Below, one piece after another: positions 39,291 to 50,291 of a stretch of 64,000 bases of DNA. Origin of the DNA: Scytalidium lignicola (Eukaryota; Ascomycota; Leotiomycetes); NCBI GenBank assembly GCA_002812745.2, contig NCSJ02000085.1:1-64000 (forward strand), in the 5' to 3' direction. Within the stretch, counting starts at the first letter, position 1; every line of letters begins with the position of its first letter. Position numbers and translations under genes: made by a program. Under the pieces are notes generated by a model. It was not told where the DNA came from. It was given only the letters and a program-made list of their open reading frames with translations, and ran no database searches.

Positions 39291-40294
39291 ATAATTATTT
39301 CATCATAGTATAGGCAGTTTTCTCTTTTCAGATACAAATTGTATGGTAGTTTGTATGGTTCAGCTATCTCGCGAAAGGTGACGGATTACTTTGAGGTGAT
39401 GGAATACTTGTGCCAACCACCCCTAGGTGGTTGGTAGCGAAAATTTCCCACCGTCCGAGCGCCCACCAACTATTACAGCAAAAGAAAATTCTGCGATTTG
39501 ATTACCGCATTGACTTAGAGACCAATTGGAGAATGCGAAAGGGACCTGTTTCGGTTCCTCGGCTACGACTGCCGCCAGCTGAAATTGGGAAAAGTCAGTC
39601 GAGGATTCTTCGGAGTCAATTCTAGATCCCCGGTCTACTGTGTGTATATAAATTTTACTAATGCCTGTTACCTAGAACACAGTCACCTCTTTCAACCTAT
39701 TAAGATGCCGTAACGGTATCCGTTCTCGCTCTCTTGTCAAACTTATCAACGGTCCTTAGAGCCGATTTTGGATCCTATCTGGTTTAGTCGTATCCAATTA
39801 CAGTGCTCTTGGAATATGAGAGGAAGACATCCAGATAAGTGGATTGGGAGTCAGACTCGGTGCGCGTGTCCTGCATAGCCTGCAGGGCTCATCGCGCGCG
39901 GCCTGGCCTGCAGGACCTTCCCCAGCATTTTCGGCTTAGCGGATCATCGCGCGCGGCTTGTGGGTCACAATGATCTGTAGATGTAGACTGCATACAGTAA
40001 GGCAGTTTCCGGCAATGGAGTTACTCTGGTACCATATACGGATTGATGTGATGACATTGTTCCTATCCGGCCTTCGAACCTGCAGCTGAGAGGGGTTGTA
40101 GATCAAGAGTGTAATTACAAATCCTCTGAAAGAAGGAGGGCTGGACTAAAGTGTTGTCAATAAATGTAGGCTCTGCTTGGTATAAATAGGGGCATCTCGG
40201 CTCCAAGACAGCTCCATTCTTCAGTCCCATATCCGAGCTTCTTTGTAACCCGAAACTCTTGACATCCATCTTTACTATCGAGTGCAAAAGAACA
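39291..40294. other. Intergenic region upstream of the SDR gene
   Basis: Balanced-composition sequence with no convincing ORF. It contains the CGCGCGG-rich block at 39890-39970, listed separately, and a TATAAATA-like box at about 40180, about 110 nt before the SDR start. Confidence 0.5.
39890..39970 (+). promoter_or_regulatory. Shared upstream block, copy A
   Basis: Two CGCGCGGC(C/T)TG elements about 54 nt apart flank a TTTTCGGCTTAGCGGA stretch. The same arrangement occurs at 43298-43360. CGG half-sites are typical of Zn2Cys6 regulators, and one such gene lies between the two copies. A role as binding site is an inference. Confidence 0.5.
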
Positions 40295-41051
40295 ATGGCA
40301 ACCAATCCTGTTGTACTTATTCTTGGAGCTGGCCCCAGGATCGGTGCCTCTGTCGCTGAGAAATTCGCCAGCAACGGCTACAAGGTAGCTATTGCATCTA
40401 GGAGCGGGAGTGGCACCAAGACCGCCAAAGGATTCCTCTCCCTCAAGGCAGATTTCTACAAGCCCGACTCAATTCCAGCACTGTTTGATGCAGTTAAGGC
40501 CGAGTTCCACACTTCTCCAAGTGTCGTGGTCTACAACGCAGGGGGATTCACAAACTCTCCTGACAAGGACTCCATTTTTTCGATTTCAGCAGAGAGTGTT
40601 GCGTTAGATTTGAATATAAACACCATTAGCCCTTACATCGCAGCGCAGCAAGCTATTAGTGGATGGGAGACGCTGCCCAAAGAGACTAAGAAGACGTTTA
40701 TATACACCGGCAACATCACGAACGTCTCTATCGTGCCCGTGCCATTGATGTTGAATATAGGCATGGGCAAGTCGGCTTCAGCATCCTGGATCGGCCTTGC
40801 CGATGCATTGTACTCCGCCCAGGGGTTTCGGTGGGTATCTCAAAGAAAAGCTCTACATAGATTGTTTCTGACATACCCGGCTCGCTAGATTCTTTTATGC
40901 CGATGAGCGCTACCAAGACGGCAAGTTGAAGGGGATGGCGGTTGACGGCGCCGCTCATGGAGAGTTCTATGCCCAGTTGGCGAAACAAGAGGAGGATGTA
41001 CCATGGCAAGCCACATTTGTGAAGGATAAGGGTTATGTCCAATTCAAGTAA
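40295..41051 (+). CDS. Atypical short-chain dehydrogenase/reductase-like protein
   Basis: A Rossmann-fold protein, probably NAD(P)-binding. The N-terminal glycine motif LILGAGPRIG (residues ~8-17) and a YNAGG that matches the SDR NNAG motif are present. The usual catalytic Tyr-x3-Lys is not visible; the corresponding segment reads GMGKSASASWIGL. One intron of 58 nt (40831-40888, GTGGGT...CTAG) joins CGG-type codon parts so that the frame continues as FFYADERYQDG; the mature protein is 232 residues. An upstream ATG at 40259 is possible but adds only 12 non-conserved residues. It is convergent with the regulator at 41184. Confidence 0.8.
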
Positions 41052-41183
41052 CAAGTTCAATCTAGAATGAGGATCTAGAGAAACTTTACTGTTATATATT
41101 CAAATCAATGCTACTGGCAAGGATTGGATTAAGTATCTCAAACACAGTAGAGGTATTTCCTTATGTTTTGCAAAACTTTTCTT

Positions 41184-42941
41184 CTAAACAAGTAACACTA
41201 GACCGCCTTGGCTTCTAAAGCACGTAGAAAGGTCGCGGCTCGCAGCATGTTCTGTGTCCCTGTTGCGCCATACATTTTCCATGATCTCAAGTGCCTTGCG
41301 TATTGTGCCGAAGACGCTTGGCGGCTGCAAAGCCTCCACCATTCCGCGCAAATGAGCTTCCTGCGCCGGCTCCGCGAGACAGCCTGCCACACAGAACGGC
41401 CACACCATTGTACGCAGCAATGACGGCGGCGATATCTGATACGCCAGCAGCTCGATGATTCGACCAACATGATAACGCACGTCGACGCTAGCGGGCTGCC
41501 ATCCGGAAACAACGACGAAGAGATAAATGAGCGCTGCGTGTGCCCAGACACGAGTGACTAAAGAGCTCTGACTAGCAGTTGTTTTTGATTGCTGGCAGTA
41601 ATCTGCTGTCAAGACATCTAACAGGCTGCTATTCTCTTTGAGAGTGATTATTGGGTCGATTTCGAGCCGCGTAAGATGAGCTTCCAACGAGTCCTTGATA
41701 GCTTTAGCACGGTTGACCAGCTCCATGACATCAAGATTTCCAGCTCTCTTGCATCGCTGCTTCCATGCGTCAAGTACAGCAATCTCGCCGATTTGTAACA
41801 AGGCCCAAGTTTGACACCCTACAACAGCCTCAAGATTGATAGGAGGATCAGTGCCATCAATATCACCAAGCAGGCTGCGGTGGTACTCATACAGTCTAGG
41901 TTGCTCCTGAAGCACCGTGCTGGCAATAATATCATCCAATATCAAAATGGAAGATGAGAAGCGAAAGGCGGCCTGTTCAGCACTTGGAATAAGGGCACAC
42001 TGGACAGGCACAATCCGCGACGGCGGCCCTAGGCGGCTCATAACAGCGTTAAAGCTTGAGGTGCGCCCCGCTGGTTCGACGGTGCCAGAGCTGTCCAGAA
42101 TCCGTCTAAAAAGAGCAAGAGCGGCATTGAGGTGTGCCTGGCAGTTATTAAAGCTCAAGATAGAAATCTCGAAACGCTGGACCTGTATAATACTTGTCAT
42201 GATCCGTACAGCGTCGTGCAGATGTTTAGTAATGCCTGAGCCATCGATAACCTGCAGCGACTGTCTCAGCATCCCAAAAGCATCCCTGGTCTGCCTGAGC
42301 ACTTTCTCCCACACCCCATCGCGGTTGGCCGTTCCCCTCGCAAGAGAGAAGAAATATGAACTCTGACATAGGGTGGCCTGCTGTACTACCGGGCTGTTTA
42401 TCATTATTTCCAAAATCCATGCTCTACCGCCTTGAAGGAGAGACGGGCAGTAGAACGGAAATAGGTAGGGAAGCAAATGCTCGATGTAAAACATGACAAG
42501 AATAGTGTTAGGCTGCCCGAAGACTATACTTTCGCGAGCGTCCTTGCTAGTAAGCGTGCAGTCGGCCTCATATTGAAGCCCGATACTGGATGCCTCGGGA
42601 AACTGTCCGGTCGCAGTGGTTGCTTCGGCAGCTGAGACGTGATTGCCAGAGATATGGACCTTACGCTCCCCGCGGCGGTGGGACTTCTCTTTAATCTCGC
42701 GCTTGAGCCGCTCGGCCATTTCTTCCTGTCTCACGCCGCCATCCATCCACTCCGGTTTGTCCTGGGCGTAGTAACATGTGATATGGAGTGCAGTGCAGGC
42801 GTCACACACTGGGTGTTTTTCATTGCATTTTTTGTGCCGGAGTCGGCAAGTCCAACAACCATTGGAGCTCCTTACTATACTGCTGTGACGACGAGGTCCA
42901 TGAGGTAAGTCCATATCTATATCTATAATTCCGTACGACAT
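41184..42941 (-). CDS. Zn2Cys6 transcription factor
   Basis: A 585-residue single-exon ORF. The zinc cluster is at residues ~28-56 (Cx2Cx6C, then Cx2Cx6C), starting GCWTCRLRHKKC, followed by a basic linker. The remainder is an alpha-helical fungal-specific regulator region of the DUF3468 type. It would act in the nucleus by binding CGG repeats. It lies between two upstream regions sharing a CGCGCGG block, so control of the adjacent SDR is a reasonable guess. No frameshifts. Confidence 0.88.
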   Translation of the reverse strand: MSYGIIDIDMDLPHGPRRHSSIVRSSNGCWTCRLRHKKCNEKHPVCDACTALHITCYYAQDKPEWMDGGVRQEEMAERLKREIKEKSHRRGERKVHISGNHVSAAEATTATGQFPEASSIGLQYEADCTLTSKDARESIVFGQPNTILVMFYIEHLLPYLFPFYCPSLLQGGRAWILEIMINSPVVQQATLCQSSYFFSLARGTANRDGVWEKVLRQTRDAFGMLRQSLQVIDGSGITKHLHDAVRIMTSIIQVQRFEISILSFNNCQAHLNAALALFRRILDSSGTVEPAGRTSSFNAVMSRLGPPSRIVPVQCALIPSAEQAAFRFSSSILILDDIIASTVLQEQPRLYEYHRSLLGDIDGTDPPINLEAVVGCQTWALLQIGEIAVLDAWKQRCKRAGNLDVMELVNRAKAIKDSLEAHLTRLEIDPIITLKENSSLLDVLTADYCQQSKTTASQSSLVTRVWAHAALIYLFVVVSGWQPASVDVRYHVGRIIELLAYQISPPSLLRTMVWPFCVAGCLAEPAQEAHLRGMVEALQPPSVFGTIRKALEIMENVWRNRDTEHAASRDLSTCFRSQGGLVLLV

Positions 42942-43121
42942 AGTCCTCGGCCAAAGCGGTATTCTTGCAAAGCGTCGACTCCCTTGCTGTATCTTGAGCG
43001 TCGGAAGCTCTTCGAATTTCGGGACAATTAAATGAAGATTCCACTTTGAGAGGTCATCGATGCTTCGTTAACCTTCAGCTTAAGGTTATGTAACCGGGAA
43101 ATGTTTTGAAGAGGTAGGAAA

Positions 43122-43149
43122 TATAAAAAGCCACCCGCCGGGCTTTTTA
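43122..43149. repeat. Perfect GC-rich hairpin
   Basis: An inverted repeat AAAAAGCCACCCG / CGGGCTTTTT forms a strong short stem about 180 nt upstream of the regulator start. It may act as a terminator-like or regulatory hairpin, but the role is unknown. Confidence 0.5.
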
Positions 43150-43297
43150 GTGTGCTTACGCTGTATTTAACCGATACTGTCAGAACAGCCCGTAACGTCC
43201 AGTAGTGTCTCTTTCCCGCGCGTGATAGAGAACTTTAGGAACCGGATCTCAGCCAATGACCAATAGTCAATTGTATCCAAATTCGGCTCGAACGCGA

Positions 43298-43360
43298 CAT
43301 CGCGCGCGGCCTGAAGGATCTTTTCCGGCTTGGCGGACTGTCCCGCGCGGCTTGTGGGGC
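43298..43360 (+). promoter_or_regulatory. Shared upstream block, copy B
   Basis: It has the same order of elements as copy A: CATCGCGCGCGGCCTG, then TTTTCCGGCTTGGCGGA, then CGCGCGGCTTGTGGG. It precedes the ferric-reductase-like fragment. Confidence 0.5.
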
Positions 43361-43626
43361 CTAAGGAACTCGTGGAGTCGATATAGACTGATGCCATTGA
43401 TTCCTGGCAACCTTCAAACCACCGCAGCACAAATGTGGCATAACGAAGACCGTGATTACAAATTCTGGGAAATGAGGCTATTCGAACCAAAGCATCATCA
43501 ACGAGTGTCCACCATGCTTGGTATTAGTATAAGTAGAAGATATACCGCCTTTAATATGACTATTCCGTCCCTTCTTGTCTCCCAAAATTTCCTTTGTTCA
43601 CGAAATAAACGGAAACACCCATCACC

Positions 43627-43923
43627 ATGAGCCATTTTAGGTACAAATTTCTTAAAAGAACACCTGAGCTTATCGTGCAGCGACGCATTGCATTAGATTG
43701 GTACGCAAATCTAGCACAGATCTCGCAGCTTATAATTCACCTAATCATCCCGGTCTGCAAATTCGTCGCCTCGGTCCCAGTCAGGAGGTTCACGAAACAA
43801 TCTCAGCAGAAAGGCAACGCAGCCATGCTGGCTCGTATTGCAAGAAGCCTGAAGTTCACATTGGGCACAGAAGAGGTCAAGGGATATGGCACATATGGAC
43901 AATGGATCTTTGGAATAGCCTAG
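43627..43923 (+). pseudogene. N-terminal fragment of a ferric-reductase-like protein
   Basis: The 98-codon ORF resembles the N-terminus of the fungal ferric-chelate reductase (FRE) family: an RRIALDWYANLAQISQL membrane start, and a Tyr-Gly-x-x-x-Gln-Trp-Ile-Phe-Gly-Ile-Ala block that in full proteins continues TxWLL. Here a TAG replaces the Trp expected next (TGG to TAG). No haem-binding His pairs or FAD/NAD domains follow before the next gene. It is most likely a decayed remnant. The family assignment is from memory of the motif and moderate. Confidence 0.4.
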
Positions 43924-45117
43924 ACTGCGTGGCAGCGGTGAATGACTGTAGAATGGAGCTACTGTATGCCCTTGGACAGACTAGGAGAGTCGGGTAGCCA
44001 TAGCGTTCTTGACTTGTTCCATGAAACTGGCGGCGCTGGAGCTTGCTTCGGGGTAGCTATGCTTAGTGGCTCCAATATTCCCCACGATTATTCTGCTCAG
44101 TTAACTAGACGGCTCCGGAACAGTGCACATCAACAAAGAGACGCTTTTTGTCCGATGGCAAGTGAATCTATTGAAGCAATATACATTGACCTTTTGCTTT
44201 AAATCTTAGATTCTAAGAGAAACCCTTCGAGCCTGCTTCTATTCTAAGATACGAGTATTACAGTATGTCTAGTTACTAGAACCACATATTTGCAAATCGT
44301 TATCAAGCATTTATATGACATGAAGAGTTCTTCACGACGTTTAAATTGCTTACCATTTGCAACACTCTCAGAATTTGTAAATCTATCTTTCCCTTTTCCC
44401 ATGAAATAATATAAGATTACCTATACATACTTGTTAGTATAATTGTTTTCTCCGCCTATTCGGGAAAGGTGTGGCGTTTAGGCAGCATAGATCCGCCTAA
44501 TAATAAAGGTCGGTCAGTGATGTCAACTTCCGCAACGTCTCAGGCTACGTACGGCACAGTAACTTGAGTAATTACAGACAAACATTCACGTTACATCGGG
44601 CTTCTTATTGAAGAGAGGCCAATACAGGATGATTTGATAGCATCAACCAGAGTTGGGTTATTCATTGGACAAAAGCTTGATTGTCCACTGAATGGATGGG
44701 TCCGCAGAGAAATTAAAATATATTAAAGAGCCGAGGAGTTGCTAAAGCAATGTGATTCCGTTGTTGGTCAAGGAAGAATATACGACCCGACATTTTGGTG
44801 TATGAAGTCATTGAAGTGAACCAGCTTACCTACCGTAAGCCCAAAATTTATAATCTTCTCAATCCTCATCGCTAGAGTGCCCCGAAACAACAAGCCGTGA
44901 GATCTGTGTTTAATCTTGTTCGATGACTCTTTTGAGTCAAGTGGCACCTTCAAAGACTTTTGAAAACTCTAGATTCCTTACATTCCTGGCACTTAAAGAT
45001 CCTGAAAGCTCGTCAACTATCGATTCTCATAAATAAATTCAGATCATTATCACACCAGAGTATTACTCTTTTTAAAACGTCAGGAAGGTCATTTTCTACT
45101 TCTTACCACATTCCATT
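43924..45117. other. Intergenic, no supported gene
   Basis: Short ORFs overlap here (for example 43942-44202) but show no family features. An AT-rich patch lies at about 44250-44450. Nothing else can be supported. Confidence 0.45.
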
Positions 45118-47092
45118 CTACAGCCTAGCCTTTAATGCCCCCCCAAGTTGTTCCACAACCTCCTTCGCACCTCGTTCACCAGATCGAACTGCACCATCCA
45201 GATAACCCTTCCATTCGTAAGCAGTCTCAGTTCCTACAAAATGAATTTTCCCATGGGGTGTCCTCAATGCATGCCCATTTTCAGTCAAGACACCTGCTGG
45301 CATAGCAGGACAGGGACAGCCTTGACTCCACTGATCTTCTGCCCACGTATGATAAACTACATCTATTGGATCGGGAACGTAGGCAACATGCGACCCAAAG
45401 ATACGCTTGATCTGAGCTATGACAGTATCCTTACGCTCCTGTTCGGGCAGCTTTGTCCAAGCACGGCCATTATCCCCGGCCACGAAACAGGTCAAAGCGT
45501 AGAAGTTGTGCTCGTCGTAGCTGACATCGCGTGTAACTGATACAGGACCAATCCATGATTGGATCATTCCGCTCAAGTTAGATGCTCGCCACCATGGCTG
45601 TTTGTAAACCAGGCTCACTTTAGTGATGAATCCAAGCTTTGTTGCGCTGCTGAGCTTCTGCTTTGCTTCCGGTAGTAGAGGCGAGAAGGTTATATCTTTA
45701 TATAACGGTGTTGGAACCGAAACAATCACTCGTTTGCAACGGTACTGACCCCGTCCAGATGATATTAGAACACCATCAGAATTTTGGTTGATAGACCAAA
45801 CGGGAGAATTGAGGACCAGAGATCCTGGCTTCAGAAGGCTTGCGAGACCTTTGGAGAATGATTGCGTACCTGAATTGAAATGTGAGCTACAAACACATGG
45901 CAAATTGATCGCTGACTTACCTCCTACAATTCTGAGATATTGACCCCCATCTTTCACGTCAGCCCTCATTTGCAGCAGCCCTCCGCCACTTTTGCAGTAG
46001 TTAAGGAAGAACAATGCTCCAATCTCAGAAGGTTCAAGGCCTGAAAATAATATTAGACGTGTTCAAATTCGATTATTCACAAAATGACCTACCTAGCATC
46101 GCTCTGGTACCAACAGTAATAGATGCCATTGCCGAAACTCCTGCACCGTTAGATTTGAGAAGCTGCTCCAAGGTGAATTTGTCGAATTCCTTTCCCGACT
46201 CCGTGGTGTCCCTGATATCTAGCCTCTGACACAACGACTCAATCAAATCTCTTATTTTAACAAGGTTATCAACACCAGCCGCTTCTGCTAATTTCTAGAG
46301 ACCTTTATTAGATGCCAAATCCAATATTTCAAACCGATTACATACCTCTGGCAAACCACCATAAGGATAAACTGAAGTTGATCCATCCAGATCTTCTTGA
46401 ATGATTGAACCTTGAGTATTCTGGACCACGGTCTTAAGACCAAGTTTCTTTGTTAACTCCCAAATTTTTGACTGGTTAGTATCGTTGATCCAAGCCGCCC
46501 CAAGATCAACTCCAACCCCCTTCCCTTGTGAGTGAATAGACCAGGTCTTGCCTCCAACTCGATCGCGTGCCTCCAGGATCATGCAAGATAGCCCAGCAGC
46601 TTGAACATCAATAGCGGCTTGCAATCCGCTAAGCCCAGCTCCAACGACAACGACGTCACATTCTATCAATGGCTCTTCTCGTACAGCTGCGATAGCCTCG
46701 ACCTCGAACAAGAACTCTGGTTTTGCTAGGGCTGGAACCGCGATCAAGGTTGTCGCTGGGCGATGATTGTTGAGGAACTTGAGAAGAGGCTTGAAATGTC
46801 TTCGATTGTTCGGGTCATAGTTGACGATGTAATATGTGAGCTTCAATATGTCGTTGACTGATGCACCGGCAGCTTCCAGACAGCGACGCAAATTTACAAA
46901 TGCCAGTTCTATCTGAGCGTCGAGTGACTCAGGTACAATCCCATTCTCATCGGCTCCTACTTGCCCGGCGGTTGTGATGATACGAGATGGACCTGTAGAG
47001 GTTGATACATGGGAAAATGTGGGTCGACTGTTGAACAGACCTGAGGGGTCGATAGTGTGGGCGGACTTTGAATGGACGGATGGGGGCAACAT
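45118..47092 (-). CDS. RidA-domain/flavin amine oxidase fusion (MAO-N-like)
   Basis: It is predicted to oxidise amines to imines with FAD and release H2O2. Four exons: 47092-46346, 46294-46093, 46040-45921 and 45869-45118; introns are 51, 52 and 51 nt with GT-AG ends. Total 606 residues. Residues ~25-130 form a RidA (YjgF/UK114) domain; the usual Arg of the RPARS-type motif is Thr here (HRPATTLIA), while the Glu of FEVEAIA is kept. Residues ~140-600 form the amine oxidase: the dinucleotide motif VVVVGAGLSGLQAA with EARDRVGG, and the C-terminal FVGTETAYEWKGYLDGAVRSG. The segment near GCPCP lacks the SGGCY site of mammalian MAO, so FAD is probably non-covalent, as in Aspergillus MAO-N. The third intron is a multiple of three and is open, so it could be missed. 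Confidence 0.87.
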
Positions 47093-47720
47093 GATTGGAA
47101 GTTTTCTCCGGGTATAGAGATGCCCTATCAGCAGTTTCAAGTGAACAAGAGGAGATGGGTTCAGCGATAAGGAGAGCCTTCACTCTCGCACCGGTCGCCG
47201 ATCATATATACATTGTACTGGTGGGGTATAGCATCTCCCACGGAGTCCCACACTATCCAATGAGCTTCTCATATGGATCATGTCGCATTGTCAGAGTCGA
47301 TCAAGAGTGAGAGAATTGGAGAAAGCAAGAGAAGTGGATTGATAGTGCAGTCACTGAGTGCTCGCTTCCGAGACATCCCTGGCCATTTGATATATCCGTC
47401 GGTACCGAACCAAGCTGCCAAGGTATGCCAAAAGTGTGTATGGTCCTCCTTCCTCGGTCTTTATGTATCTCGATATTGATAATATAAGATCCCTGAGCTA
47501 GTATAATTACTGGACTCGATATCTCCTCGCATGGGGGCTTATCGTTTCAAACTGCCCGCTGCCTTACACAGTCCGAGGTACCAATGAAGGGGATGAAGCT
47601 CACCAACTTTATCAGTATCTATGATTCATATATAAACAGGCCCCTTTATTAGCCTTCACTTTCACCCCCCACAAATTTATAGCCTTTCTTTCATCGGCAT
47701 CTTAATATTAACTACTAAAA
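47093..47720. other. Bidirectional promoter region of amine oxidase and transporter
   Basis: The two genes diverge from this 628-nt region, which suggests shared control. A TATAAACAGG stretch near 47630 lies about 90 nt before the transporter ATG. No ORF is supported. Confidence 0.5.
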
Positions 47721-49592
47721 ATGGAGTCTCCTAGTGTTGGAGACGATCACCAAGTAATGGCACCTACAAATTTGCCATTCCTGAGAAGAAACAAGTGCGT
47801 TGAATACGTCCCGCATGCTGTTTGATGTATAGTGCCAGAGCTGATGACGTACTAGTCCTTTTATTCAAAACCTCCTTGTCTCTGCCTGTTTATTCTTCAA
47901 TCCAGGATTATATTTAGCAATTACAGTGAGGACTGTGAGCTACGCAAGCATAATTGCCTATACTGATCTATAATCAAAGCTTCTCGGTGCTGGAGGTGGT
48001 CGCCCAAGCTCTGTTGTTATGGCTGACACAAGCAATGGCGTGCTCTATGGGGTCTTCGCATTCAGTGCTATGCTCGCATCAACTTTGTTAAATACCGTCG
48101 GTCCTCGCCCAACAATGCTCTTTGCAATTACAGGATATCCTATGTATACAGGTTAGCTTATCACACTATATTCACAAGTTTATACTCAACATTATAATGG
48201 ATAACAGGCTCCTTGTGGTACTTCGATGCACATGGGGAACTTTGGTTTCCCGTGTTCGCTGGCGCATATCTTGGATTATCAGCTGGGTGCCTGTGGACAA
48301 CTGCTGGTTAGTATCACGGAAAGCTTTCGTTGTACGAAACTAAGCATTATAGCCTTTGTCGGCAACACCTATCCCGAGGAGAAAGATAAAGGTACGTGGC
48401 GTGCTATTCAATGGAGTAGTAACATTGGAGGGGCGACAGTAGGAGGATGTGTGGCTCTAGGGTTTGTCTTACCACTCGAAACAGTCTTTATGGTAATGAA
48501 TAATTGCTAACATGATACAAAAGCATTAATTGGAATGGTATGGTTTTCTCTCATGTCTAGGTCAGAGCCGTGTCAACTAATTATTTCTTGTAGCTACCAC
48601 TCTTGGGGTGCCAGATTCCGTATACATCATTTTCATTGTTCTCCAGTGTGCCTCACTTGGATTTGCAATGCTTTTACTCCCCCCGAAAGATCTAGTCCGA
48701 CCAGATGGGACACACATTGCCGACTTCGAGAAGGTGTCTATCAAGAAATCTCTAAGCTACACTACAAAATTATTTACTGACTGGAGAATTTTGTTAATGC
48801 TCCCAACCTTTTTCGCTCCCGAGATGTTCTTCCCACTTCAGAGTTCGATCAATGCGTATGCCTTCAGTCTGCGAACACGGTCACTCAACGCAGTTCTTGG
48901 GAGCTTCATTCAGATACCTACTTCGGTCGCCATGGGTTACATTCTCGACAACGAGAAGTTTGGTCGCCGCAAGACAAGGGCATTCATTGGTATTGCCATT
49001 GATGCTATTTGGATTACTGGAGCGTATATCGCCCAGACTGTCTGGCTAGCAAGCTGGAAATTCGATCGTTCTGTAGAGGGACCTTCGATTGATGTCTCGG
49101 ATGCAGCATATCCTGGAGCAATCATCATCTATCTTTTCTATGCAACCCAATATGGCATCTTCCAAAATCTTGTCATATGGCTCTTTGGTACCCTGACTAA
49201 TGACCCACCAAGACAGTCGGCAATGGGAGGACTATTTGTTGGCCGTATGTTAACTCTACTACCCCCACTTAAAAATAAACTATGCTTACATGTATATAGT
49301 TCTAAGTGCTGGAACCGCAGTATCATTCGGAACAGACGCAACAGCACAGCCATATGAAAATGAGAATGCAGCGTACTTCGCCCTCTCGACGCTCTGTTGG
49401 CCGATCATGTTTTTTATTGCGTGGAAATGCACTACTGATACTAATTACTTCATGGAAGATACGGTTATCGTGCCGGTCCATGTACGCAAAGAGTTGCATG
49501 AGAAGGTTCTTTTTGACGGCAATATCAATCTCCCTGGTGATATTGAATCAAAGGGAACAAAGAAAGATCTAGGAACGATTATTAAGGAGTAA
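47721..49592 (+). CDS. UNC93-like major facilitator protein
   Basis: A multi-pass membrane protein of the UNC93/DUF895 branch of the MFS; substrates are unknown. I assemble eight exons: 47721-47794, 47856-47925, 47980-48151, 48208-48306, 48353-48461, 48524-48537, 48594-49244 and 49300-49592, 493 residues in one frame. The sixth exon is only 14 nt; with it the protein reads CVALGINWNATTLGVPDSVY, matching the family, and without it the frame fails. The N-terminal PFIQNLLVSACLFFNPGLYLAIT and GSLWYF are family-like. About 10-12 membrane segments are expected. It is divergent from the amine oxidase. Confidence 0.82.
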
Positions 49593-50291
49593 TTTGAGTG
49601 TGCTGAGACTGTCATTGAGAAATTTTACTGTTGAATATCTGTTGTGAGCAAAAAGGCAAATCGGGTTCCTGAAGAGACAGTTGAAAATGGATTACTGGAG
49701 ATTTGTACGCTAACTTTATTCATAACAACTAGAGGTAAAATACCACATACATTATAAAATTCTTTTGCTTACGATTTCCCCCTATAAGGTAGAACGTAAA
49801 CGCTGAGCAGAATGCGGTTAAGTCAACACTTCTACTAAAATTTCCACAGCGCAAAATACATCGAATAACAACTCAGATTAGAGAGCAGTAGGGAAGAAAA
49901 ATGATCGGAATCACGGAGTTTACAAATGTCAAGACATCCGCTTATTAATTGGCCTAGACCTCTTTTTTTTTGTCCTTCACCGTTTGCAGACCCCTATTTA
50001 TTAGTTAGCGCACGCCTATAACTGCCAATTAATTCGAATCAGCCCCTGAATCCACCCAAGGCGTGGCGCAGGAGACGAGTTCTTGGGTTTTCCACTGCCC
50101 TTCACTCTGATCCTCACCGCTTAGTGGAACCTCATTTTAGTTTAGTCCATGCGACGCTTCATGCATTGAGGCGGTGTTCTTTGTCCTGTCGACATGCAGT
50201 TTTCGAATTTTTGGTTAGTTTTGTTGATCTTAAGTTTGATTGATTTGATACTTTGTCTCAGTCATTGGAAACACGGCATGACTAGGACAAC
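49593..50291. other. Intergenic, upstream of glucan lyase
   Basis: About 700 nt without a supported ORF. A T-rich pyrimidine tract (about 49960-49980) and TTAATT motifs are seen. It presumably holds the transporter 3' end and the lyase promoter. Confidence 0.5.

Larger units (their letters stand above)
42942..43626. other. Divergent upstream region of the regulator and the ferric-reductase fragment
   Basis: No ORF is supported here. It carries an inverted repeat at about 43122-43152 (AAAAAGCCACCCGCCGGGCTTTTT) and the shared block copy B. From about 43298 to 43560 the sequence resembles the region upstream of the SDR gene. Confidence 0.5.

Noticed and set aside
39410..39625. 71-codon ORF after the AT-rich block
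   Set aside because: No domain, no neighbours supporting it, and no start context; probably random.
41917..42366. 149-codon plus-strand ORF
   Set aside because: Antisense shadow of the Zn2Cys6 regulator on the minus strand.
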